NCBI GenBank assembly: GCA_026018925.1
Contig: JAKSZU010000013.1
Coordinates: 76,373,791-76,437,790 of the forward strand
Origin: Tupaia tana
Lineage: Eukaryota > Chordata > Mammalia > Scandentia > Tupaiidae
Length of the DNA: 64,000 nt
Direction of reading: 5' to 3'
Part shown: positions 11,508 to 23,500 of the stretch, piece by piece
Numbering within the stretch: position 1 is the first letter of the stretch
How the letters are laid out: the number at the start of each line of letters is the position of its first letter
Translations under genes and position numbers: made by a program
The notes under the pieces: generated by a model
The model's database searches: none
What the model was told of the DNA's origin: nothing
Seen by the model: the letters and a program-made list of their open reading frames with translations, nothing else

Positions 11508-14500
11508 GTAAAGTGTAAACTTTCTCATTTATGAGACTATAAATTTAGCAACAAATTTTCACAGAACTTGCAGACTATTGCCAGTATTCTTTTCATTTGC
11601 ATTTTTGTACTTTATGTAAATTACCCTATACCTTACTGCAAGGAAAGTATTATTATACCTCACTTAAAGGAAAGTATTATTACTCCATCCGTTAGATAGC
11701 TACGTACAGGGGTTGTGTAAGGTTCATCTTTTTTTTTTTTTTTTTTGAGAGGTTTTTGCTATAGGGCGCGTGCGCTCGTCAGACAGACAGAGAGAGACAG
11801 AGAAACAGAAAGCAGGAAATCACCCCCCGGGGGGATGGCCACACCGCAATCCCTTCTCCTCCATTCTCCTCTCGGGATCTTGGGCACGCACGCACACACG
11901 CCCGGCGTGAGTTTAAGCCACCGGGTCCGGGACTCGAACCGCGGTCGACTACGTGGGAGTCCAGCGACATAGCCATTACGCTAACTGCTGGTCCCTAGGT
12001 TCATCTTTTTAAGATTGTAGGGGTAACACTCAAACTCAGGCATCTGACTGTAAGACAGTCTCATTCCAGAGCCTGTATTTTACCTGTGGTGATATAACCA
12101 CTTCTTAGGACCTACTAATGAATCAGGTGATTAGGGAAGTTCATAGGCACTCTCTTACCTTAAATCTTATAAATTAACTTTTGTTAGGAAATGAGTATAA
12201 AAGAATTTGAGTTGAAAGCATTCTATAGAGAAAGGCACCCATTCCTGGTTTTGCCCATTTTCCTTGCTGCTCTTACCAGTAAATACGATTGCCAGTCCTT
12301 GTCTATTTAGTGGCTACCATGAATGGGTTTTTCAATAGTAAGAAACCTGTTTTTAGTGCTGCTTTGAACAATATGGGGGTTTGCCTTGAATAAACCTTTC
12401 TTTTATTTTAGGTTCGGGCTTCTAACTTACAAGATTTAGTTTATAAAAATGGACAAGCTGGAATTACCAAAGCCTCTGTGTCAATCACCTTTGATAATTC
12501 TGACAAAAAGCAAAGTCCTTTAGGATTTGAGGTTCATGATGAAATTACAGTAACAAGACAGGTGAGTGGCCACTAGATATTTTGATATCTTAAGAACTTT
12601 GATGTTTTACTTAGCCATGCTACAGCTGTTTCTGTATATATGCAGGTTTTTAAACCAGTGAAGGATGTTACATTTGTCCCTTAAAATTAAATTTTTTTCT
12701 TATGACAGTCAGACAAATTTTCCAGCTTGTGAAAAAGAAAAATTTTTATAAATGGCCAGAGCACACATGTTCGCCAGAAGGAGAGGGAGAAAGCACTTGC
12801 CAATGGGACATGGTCATGCCACATCTCCTTCTCCATTTCTCTGTCCTGTTGGGATTTTGAATGCGCACACATGCACCTGATATGTTTACAAACTGCTGGG
12901 GCTAGGATTTAAACTGCCATCAGCGATGTGAGATCAGGCTCCCTTTACTACTAGGTAACACAGCAACCCCAAAGTTTTATTTGTTGAACATTTATTAATT
13001 CCCACGTCTTTTCCATCTTAGAATTATGTCACTTACAAATTTTCTCAATTTTAATGAATGGTCTTAATTAAAGAAAATATTATCTAGATTGGGAGACAAC
13101 CTCGTTTATGTCATTAGGTATCAAATAATCATCTTTCAGGCCATAGACCTGTATCATGGCGAAAATTTTGTTGCAAAGGGTTTGTCAAGTACTACATCCG
13201 TTCAAATATATTGAACATATAATGGAGTTGGGAATAGAAATGAACTAACATGTATTCAGTGTGCCTTTGTAGAAAATAAACAAGCTAGTGTCATGATCTT
13301 TTCTTGCTTTAAAATTTTTTTTTAATTGCCATAGAGTAAAGGACTCACCAAAGAGAGAGCATGTGTACCCCCTCCAGTACAACATGGTAACACCACAGTC
13401 TCCTTTCCTCCCTTTCAGGATTTTGGGCATGCATACACATAGGCCCACTGTGTTTTTCATGCTGCCAGGGCCAGGATTTGAACTGTGATGAGCCATATGT
13501 GTACTTGGGTCAGGATTAAAACGGTGATCAGCCATGTCCTTTCTAGATACCACCTTTAACGACTTCAACTTGGCTACTGGGTCAGCCCATGGCATCACTT
13601 GTTTTTACCATTCCATGCAAGAAATACTATTATTGTTATTTTCCTTCCAAGAGGTTACAACTCATGTCTTTTTTTTTTTTTTCCTTTGGAGAGGTTTTTG
13701 CTGTAGGGCACATGTGCTCACCAGAAAGAGACAGACAGAAAGCAAGAAATCACCCCCCGGGGGCATGGCCACACCGCAGTCCCTTCTCCTCCATTCTCCT
13801 GTCAGGATCTTGGGCACGCATGCACATGTGCCTGGCGTCAGTTTAAGCCACCAGGTCTGGTACTTGAACTGCAGTCAACTACATGGGAGTCCAGTAACAT
13901 AGCAGACTCGAACTGCAGTAATCTACATGGGAGTCCAGTGACATAGCCATTATGCCAACTGCTGATCCTTCACAAGTCATGTCTTTATTCGTCTCTTTTA
14001 GAATCTTGTCAGGAATTGATAATCAAGCCACTTTTCTTTAGTATTTCATATATGACTTTTATTCATATTAAAGAATAGAAGAAGAGGGATTAATCTCTAA
14101 ATGGGAAAAATCGCAGAAAGAAGGTGACAGTGAAAGGAAAATGTGTCTTACATGTACTTGGAAGTAAAGCTAGAACTGACCTTAAAAACCTAGTCTAGTG
14201 CAAGGGAGAGCATGAAGCTTATGTGTGGTAACATTACTATGAGTTGGAAAAGTCATGATACATTTTTTCATTAAAAAACCTAGATTAGGCGCTGATTGTC
14301 CTATTCTTTTTTCTATGAAAAAAACTGCATCATAACTTTTTAGATGACCCAATAGTTAGCAAAATACTTGGATTAGATGCTAGTTGTCCTATTCTTTTGG
14401 ACCATGTCACACTTCTTTCACTACTTACTCAGGGTTGGTTTTGTTTACTTTAGTTGGACAGAACCAATAACTGGAAAGTAATGTATTTGGGAACTTATAA

Positions 14501-17500
14501 TTTTACACAAAATGTTTGTGTACATTCACGTTTTTTTAAAAATGCTTTCTTTTTTAGGTGGTTATTGGTGGCAGAAATAAATACTTAATCAATGGTGTAA
14601 ATGCAAATAATACCAGAGTGCAGGATCTTTTCTGTTCTGTTGGCCTTAATGTTAACAACCCTCACTTTCTCATCATGCAGGTATGCTATTTGAGTTCTTT
14701 ATATCTCTTTCATAATGGTTTTGTCCCCTTTTATACTTTTAGTTATTATTACAAGGTAAGTGCCACTTTTTGGATTTTCTATTTTTTAATATACTGGTAT
14801 ATAGTGCTTGAGCATCTGTTAAGAAATATGGTTTAGTTTTTTGTACTGATGCGTTCTACCATATTATATAGATTTGAATCTTGAAGAATGTCTAGAAGTA
14901 ATTTTCTGTGACTTTTTTATTTGTTATTATATTAATCTGTGTACTAAGTTATATTAATCTATATACTAAGTATTAAAAAATTTTTTCATCTTCCTTTCAA
15001 AAAATACTGTATTTTGCAAGGCCCACATGCTAGTGTCAGGTTCATGTACGGAAATGTCTCGGAGTATGCTGGGCACACATAAACCCATGATCGGGGCTGA
15101 CTGAGACCAGGAGTAGACCGTAACATCAGGGCTCTGATGAGGGGTCCTGGCTCACTAATGTTGTCTCTGTCTATCTCACCAAGAAAATTCAAAACTAAAC
15201 TTAAACAAATTTTGATTAGGGCTGGCAGATGGCATGGTGGTTAAGGGTGCTGGCCTCCCACATGGCCAACCGTGGTTTGAGTCCCAGACCTGGCGGCTTG
15301 CTTTCTCACTTTCTTTCTCCCCCCCCCCACCCCCACACACACACTCTGTTTTTTAAAAATTGTTTATAAATGATTAAATAATTTTCTCCTTTAGAGACTT
15401 AAGCAAATTAAAAGTAAAGACTAATTTTATTTTTCACTTGACCAATTTAGCTACCATTTGAGAGAGTTAGCTAGGTCAATGGCAAGATTGTAATGGGACT
15501 TAATAAAAATATTTCCACACATATTACAGCTTCACAACTAAAAATTTAGTTCAAGTGAATCTATATCTTAAATATTGGGTCATTAGAAAAGTCATAACAT
15601 AAATGCATTATGACGTCTTCTCCAGTGACCCAATAATATGATTTCCAGAGACTAGAGTGCAGGATTTTTTGTTTTGGGGAATGACTAAATTAAATGAGCT
15701 TTATGACATTGAAATAAAATCTTCTATTTAAGGTCTACAAATATGTTATCTATTTTGTGAAATTATCTTGAAGGGCTTCATTCAGAAATTCATGTTATTA
15801 ATTATGTTAAAATGTATTATGCTTAACAGTTTTAGAATTGAGTACTTCTACATTAATCATTTTAACTGTTTCAGAAATGTGATCTGAGTTAACTTTAGTA
15901 TCACTTAATTATTTTTTTGTGTGTCAGTTAGTAACATAATTTATAGTGCTGGTAAGTGAGAAAATAAATAGCAAGGCTTCAGAATTTAAGGTACCTTTGG
16001 TCTCAAATTTAATCAGAGAAGCATCTTTCCAGGTGGGTAAGAGAAAGACCTCCCCTAAACTGTTATTTTGGGATACAGCAGCTTTTTTTTTTTTTAAGAG
16101 ATTTTTGCTGGAAGCTGCATGCGCTCGCTGGAGGGACAGAGAGACAGAAAGTGAAAAATCACCTCCTGGGGAGATGGCCATGCTGTAATTCCTTCTCTCC
16201 AGCAGCTTTTGTGTACATAAAAATGAATGTCTTTAAGTTAAATTTTCTAAAGTTTGTTTTCATTATAGTAAGTTGCCATTTTATTTTCAGGGCCGAATTA
16301 CAAAAGTTTTGAATATGAAGCCTCCAGAGGTAAGAGTATTATTTATGCACAGTAAGAGAAGTAATTATAGATAATGTTTTAATCTTCCAGGCAATCAATT
16401 TTTAAAGATAATTTCCTCCATTATTAAAGTTCTTGGAAACATTGTTTATTTAAGGATGACTAGTAAAGGAAGTAGTTATTTACTATCTGGCCTTGTGCCT
16501 AATATTAAAAGAAAGTTTGATTGTATAGAAAGTAGCCTTGCTCAACAGATATTCCATGTTAGGCTTAATCTCTACAGAAAAACTGCAGAAGAAGATTTGC
16601 ATGAAATCATTTCATACAGTAGATTGCTTGTAACATCAGGACTTAATATTCTTTTGGTGCCACCTTAAAAAAAAGTTTGTATGAAGGAATGACTATTTTG
16701 TACAAGAACAAAGGCTCTTTAGTGATATTTTCCTGTTGAGAAGAACTAATAAGACTGGTAATAATACCAGTCTGTTTGAATATAGGTCATGTTTCTTTTC
16801 TTTACACAACATCTTAGGGATTCTAATTTGAAACCTGCCAAATACATCAACTAATAGCAGGTTCCAGAGAAGAAATAATCCTCTTGAGATAGTGATTGAT
16901 GCTCAGTAGATTCAGAAAAGAAGTGTTAGCATAATTGTCCTCCTTATGAAATTATAATTGATTAATATTTGCCTTTTACAGAGTGCTTGTCTACATGCAC
17001 TATTTTGTTCAGTTCTCAGTGATATATAACTAGTATTCTGGATGAAGAAACTGAGGTACAGAGAAAATTGAGTTATTTGCCTAAGTTCATGAAGCATGTG
17101 TCATAGTTGGGAGGCAGACATTAGGGCAGGAATAGCCTAGTTGGCATAAAATGATTGCAATCTACTTGAAATAATTTTAAGTGGAAACTTCCTAAATTGA
17201 AGGTGGCAGCATTTTCTTTGTTACTCTTTTTAGACTTGTAATTGAAGAAGAGGAAGAGGGAATTACTGGGTTCAGTTATAAAAGTGATAAACTGGAAACT
17301 TACTGTCATAAAAAATATGATGTTAGAATTGGAGTGAAACCAGAATGTTTCTTGAATGGAAGGGCCACGGTTAATATGAACATTTTTATCTAGTTAACTT
17401 TTGTGGTTCATCTGGGCCATTATTTCAGTAAAATGCTTAGTGAGGTCAAGGTCATAAAAGAAATATTTAATATAAATTCCAGTTAGACACATTGTCTTGG

Positions 17501-20500
17501 TTTCTTAAAACATTAATATAATTGTCATTCCAGATTTTATCCATGATAGAAGAAGCAGCTGGAACCAGGATGTACGAATACAAAAAATTAGCAGCTCAAA
17601 AAACTATAGAGAAAAAGGAGGCTAAGCTAAAAGAAATTAAGACGGTAATTAAATTTATATTGAAAAGATTTGGGGAAGAATGGCATTCTGCATTTGGAAT
17701 TTCTGCTTTTTGCAGTAAAGAGGGACCATTAATTTTTTCTTGGTTCATTTTCTCTAGTATTTCTGGTACTTTACATACTGAAAATACTGATTTTTTTTCC
17801 TTTACTTTTCAGATACTTGAAGAAGAAATTACTCCAACCATTCAAAAATTAAAAGAGGTATATGCTATATAGGTATAAAGACAGTCAGTTAGAATGTGTC
17901 TCAAAATTGGTGATATATCCAAAATTATTCACATAGAGATGAACTATTTACTAGGGGATTTTTCGTTGGAATGTGATAAGCAGTTAGAGTTACTATTCAA
18001 CAACTAGACTTTCTGCTTACAGAAAATGTGTGCTTCATGTATGTTAAATCACAGTGATCTCTGAGAATGATGCTCATAATCTCAAAAAGTGGTATGCCAG
18101 ATTTCCATACTTTATTGAAGAGAAGCAAGTCTGGACTCTTCTGGATAATTATAGACTGGAAAATATTTCTTAAAGATATGACATTCCTGGAAACCTTTAT
18201 TGGTAGAAAAAATAACTTAAGCTTTCACTGTAATCATTCATGTCAAGACATTGTGTTAAATGAAAGATCTTGAATCAGAGGATTGAATTTCTTCTGTAAT
18301 CTTTGCAGCTCCTAAGATCATAAAATTTGGCAATGATTTAGTGGAAGAATGCATTTATAAAGTGTATTGTTTTCAAAGATATAATTTGGTAGTTCATTAA
18401 AAGTTCAAAGCTGTCTTAATTAATATAGTCATGAAGATGTTTCTGGAAAACTGAAAAATTAGGATCTTAAAGATACCCCTTTCATATGCACTGTTTAGTT
18501 GAGTACACTAAATCAGGAGTTTATACTTAGGTTTGAGACTTGCTTTTGCCACATTATTTTTAAATCTGATAACATGAACAGATCATTTAACAACATGGTA
18601 TATGTTTCTCAAACTATAGATCAGGGATTTTAGTTCTTACTCTGTTTCAGAAGCTCTTTATGGGAATTGAGTTTAGTAATGTGTGACCTAGATTTTGTGG
18701 TATACTTGAAGGAATTTTAGATAGGCATCTTGATAATATGTACTGTTTCTACATAATACATTCAACAGTGTGCCCCTGGGAGTGTATAGGTTATATTTAT
18801 AGACTTCTTAATCACCAGCAGTTTATGAATCCTATCTTTATATTTCTTTGTTAATTACAACTTCCTAATAATGAATTAGAAAACATAGCCATATAAGATT
18901 CACTGGAAATGGTACAATGCTGTCTTAAAGACCAGGTTTCTAATATCAGAGTTTCCTAAGATTTAAAATGGCATTATCATTTAACATAAGATAAAATCTA
19001 ATATATTATGTAATAGGAAATTTTATACATGTTGTTTTCCAAATTTGTTTAAAAATACAAATTCTTAGTAATTTTTTATTGGTGGTTTTTGTCTTAGGAA
19101 AGATCTTCCTATTTGGAGTACCAAAAAATAATGAGAGAAATAGAACATTTGAGTCGTTTATATATTGCATATCAGTTTTTGCTGGCTGAAGATACCAAGG
19201 AACGCTCAGCTGAAGAGTTAAAGGAAATGCAGGATAAAGTTGCAAAGCTTCAAGAAGAATTGTCTGAGAACGACAAAAAAATAAAAGCACTTAATCATGA
19301 GATAGAAGAATTGGAAAAACAAAAAGATAAGGTCAGAACCTATGAAATATAATAGATAACATACTCTGAAAAAAAATGTTAAGTTGTATGCAGTATTGAG
19401 GATCCACTGAGATTCCGTATTGATTTGCTAAAATAGGGTTATGACATAGCTTGGGAACAAATAATTATTTCATATAGAAATCATAAAACAGACCGGCAAC
19501 ATGATACATTTTAAGTAATTTGAATTGGGTACATCTGATTCCAGGAAATTGGAGGTATACTCCGATCTTTAGAGGATACTCTCGCAGAGGCTCAGCGAGT
19601 TAATACTAAATCTCAAAGTGCGTTTGATCTCAAAAAGAAAAATCTAACAAGTGAAGAAAACAAACGCAAAGAGCTGGAAAAAAATATGGCTGAGGTAAGT
19701 GAATAAAGAGCTTAATTTAATTGCTACTATTATACATTTATCTACTTTGTTAATGAATTAGTGTCTACTGTGGGCTAAATATAGTTGTTTGGGCTAGGAA
19801 ACAGCAGGGGACAAAATGGTCAAAAGTCCCTGTCATGAGGTCTTTATTCCAATGGGGGAAGTTATGATAAAGAATATAAGTAAAATATGTAGCATATTAT
19901 ATACACCCATCCTTTGGTATTTGTGGGAGATTCATTTCACGAACCTGCAGTGGCCTGAACTGCAGACCATTCCTAGGATGTGCACTTTAGAGAGACAAGG
20001 ATGTCCTAACATCCACAAGTGGTATATATTTGTCTCTTCTAGGCAGCAAGCTACTACCATAGTTCCCATCTCTACAGAGGGCATCTTTTAAAGTGTGGAG
20101 TTAATTGCTAGGCTATTATCAATGACCCATGAGTTAGGAAAGTGTAGCAAGATATCATGGTAGGGAAAGATCACTACTGACCGGTTATCACCACTGCATG
20201 CTGTTTGGGCAATTGGGTGGATCATCCTTGTTTAGTCTTAGTTAAAATATGGCCATCTACTGAACTGAGGATGCAAATAGTCCAGTGGATCACTTCTGCT
20301 TTGTTATGTGAGCCTTCAGTGAATCATGCCATGCCATTCATAGATATGTCTTCAAATCAGGGCCCCAGTCTCCAGAAGAGGAGCTAAAGCATCGCCTCTG
20401 TGGGTCACTTGGTCCCTTTTGGCTAGCTAGCCATTTGTCATGAAGCCCACTGGTCCTTTGGGGTTCTAGAATGGCCCATTCTTGAATATACTATTCCACT

Positions 20501-23500
20501 TGATAAATGAGCTCTATTGAGGCTGCCCACATTTATTGATGGGGTGTGTAAGTACCTAAGTAAGAATGGACAGTTCAAGTTGCAGGGTCATATGTAGTGC
20601 TCTGGCCTTAAGACTCTCAGTCTCTACCAGTGCACAGTAGCAAGTAAGGAAATACTATTCAAACGTCACATATATCTGTTGACTGCCTTAGGCAACTTAA
20701 TGTCCAAAATCAGAGAGGGTCGTGCATCCCAGAGGCAAATTTTTGTTCCCACATATTCCAGTCAGTGTGCATGAAGATGAAGATGCCTGTTATTTTATCA
20801 GGAAAACAATCTGTAAAGGTTTTAAAAGCAGTGCTTGTGCTTATTGAATGAATTCTAAGACCTTTTGCTGCAAAAGGCCTCATTCAAAGCTAGCACCTTT
20901 ATTGGTCACCTTGGCTAAAGGGACCAAAAGAATACCCATTATAGGGACCAGCACTTAGCGTAATGGCTATGTCGTTGGACTCCCATGTAGCCGACTGCGA
21001 CTGTCCCAACCCGCAGGACAGTCAAACAGGTTTCCTGAGGGAAGGAGTGAGAGAAGACGGGATGAGCAGTGTGGAGATGATGCAGTGTTACAATATGGAG
21101 AAGACACAGTGTTACAACTCTTCAGGGTCTGTCCCTTTGTTGTGGGCCAGGGATTGTGGTTATATACATGTTGGTGGGCAGTGATTGGTTGTTAAAAGGT
21201 GGGTTATGATTGGTTGCTTTTGTGGACCAATCATGAGGTACCTGATATGCAAATCTGAGGGATTCTAGTGGCCAATCAGATTATGGTTTTGAAGGTGAGG
21301 TTTTGAAGGGGAGCCAATTGTGGCCTTTGGCATTGTGTAATTGCTCTCTGAGAAACCAAAACCTAAGAGCTTCCTAAGATGGCAATAGTAAGAGACTCAT
21401 GAAAATGGCCTCGGCAGACTCGCTGGTGCGCAGCCTCCCACAGCCAACCACGGTTTGTGCCCCGGACCCGGTGGCTTAAAACTCATGCCGGGCGCGTCTG
21501 CATGCATTCCCAAGATCCCAAGAGGAGAATGGAGAAGAAGGGATTGCGGCATGGCCATCCCCCCTGGGGGGTGATTTCTCGCTTTCTATCTCTCTGTCTG
21601 TCTCTGCCTGTCTGGCTAGCGCACGCGCCCTATAGCAAAAACCTCTCCAAAAAAAAACAAAGAATACCCATTATAGTTTGGGGTATATGCTTTCTCTACC
21701 TGAAGGGGGTAACCAGTTGTCGGGCACCATTTTTTAGTGGATGTTGCCATGACCAACAGTTTTTGCCTGAGGGTATCTGGGATGGTTCTTTGGCTTCTGC
21801 CATGTGGTCTTGACCTTCAGCCTGTGGTAGTTAGCTTCCATGCTCTGAGCTTTGACCAGCAAAACTCAGTTGGTACAGTGTTACACGGTGGTTTGTAACA
21901 TTTTTATTTGTAGCAGGTTTGAACTAAAAGTACTGCCCTGTTATTCATTTAGTATGTAATGCTACGTTTCTCAAATAACTTACAGTGTTTGGGGTAATTA
22001 AGATGGCAGGTAGAAGAGAACATGCCCCACCCTTGTGTCTAGAATTCTGAGCTGTGAGGGGACGTCCCTTCTTCGGTGGTGGTAATGTTCTGTGTCACAG
22101 GCATTAAAACATGAGTGCCTATAATGTGTACAGTGGTGGGAACCATGGTCTCTAGCACCCAGAAATCCCCTACAGGCTGTACCCACAGGCAGACAATCAC
22201 CATAGGTTAGTACATTCATCCCCTAACCTCCCATTGTCATCAGTTTAATTTTTCTCCTAAGTAGACCTGAGAATATTGTCATATGGGCTCTAGTACCAGG
22301 AACCCCTGAAATGTATGAATTATCTTCTTCTTCTTCTCTCTTCAGTGGTATAGGGCCATTGTCTTCTAGCGGGGACTTGGAAACAATTTCACTCCTACCT
22401 GTACCATCCAGCCATTTGTATCTGTAATGCCCCCTGATCAAATACTTAAACTAGGCTACATAAGACTTCCTGGTCTTTTTTCCTATCTGTTACTACAATA
22501 ATGAGTCATTATGTAGAAGCTTGCATTATGTGTGTTGTTTTCCACTTAGATGTCTCAGGGACAATCTGATCACCCACTTCCAAACTCTGATTCCAGGAAT
22601 GGGCAATTACCTAAGTGTCCCAACAACCAGGGATCTTGTGCTGTTAACCCTATTTCTACATTACTTTCTCTGTGCTTCATCTATGCAGCCAGCCCTTTCA
22701 CATTCATGATGGGATGCCTGTGTCCCACCTACTGTGTCTCCTTTCTTATAAAGGAGCATGTTTATCATGTTCAACTGCATGTTCAGTCCCAAATCCCTCC
22801 AGGCTAATGTCTCTGGGCTGGACCAGGAGTAAAGGTGAGGAAGGCCACTCCAGCTTTGTCAGTAAGCTGCGATTCTATCAGAGTGGACCCTACTCACCAG
22901 TTTCATGGAGAAGGTTCCCTGTGCACTGGTTACCAACACACTCAACACAATAGGTTATATGAAGCAGATTTACTACTTATGGGTGGGTAGTAATAAATGG
23001 CAGTAGCCTAGGATTCAAAGTAAACTGTTCCATAGGCTTAGGAAAGTTTCCAGAGGTATCTTGCATGTGTACCTGACTTCCACCTCAGCTGAGGGATGTC
23101 CGATTGTAGCCTGCCTGCTCTGGTTTTATACCCCATGGCAACCTGAAATGTTGGACATCCTGTTTCTAGAGAAGGCTGTTCCTTCCAAATCTCAGATGTG
23201 ACATTTCTAGTACATTTTATAGTTATATATACATACATTTTTATTTTTATTTTTTGGAGAGGTATTTGCTATAGGGCATGTGCGCACACCAGAAAGACAG
23301 AGACAGAAAACAAGAAATTACCCCCCCAGGGGGGATAGTCATGCCGCAATCCCTTCTCCATTCTCCTCTCAGGATCTTGGGCACACACGCCTGGCATGAG
23401 TTTAAGCCACCAAATCTGGGACTCAAACTGCAGTCGAGTGCATGGGAGTCCAGCGACATAGCCATTACGCCAACTGCTGGTCCTAGTTATGATATTTTAA

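Larger units (their letters stand above)
19980..23230. other. Possible old ERV (MaLR/ERVL-type) internal sequence, interrupted
   Basis: This non-exonic stretch of intron 9 is less AT-rich than its surroundings. It reads like internal sequence of mammalian MaLR-type proviruses (long, mixed composition, no ORF). A SINE with a nested LTR sits inside it at 20944-21657. The assignment rests on general appearance only. Confidence 0.25.

Noticed and set aside
17645-17812. Readthrough of intron 6 as coding (frame stays open from 17522 to 17872)
   Set aside because: The intron has good donor and acceptor sites, and splicing restores the conserved IKT|ILEEEI junction. The open frame is chance.
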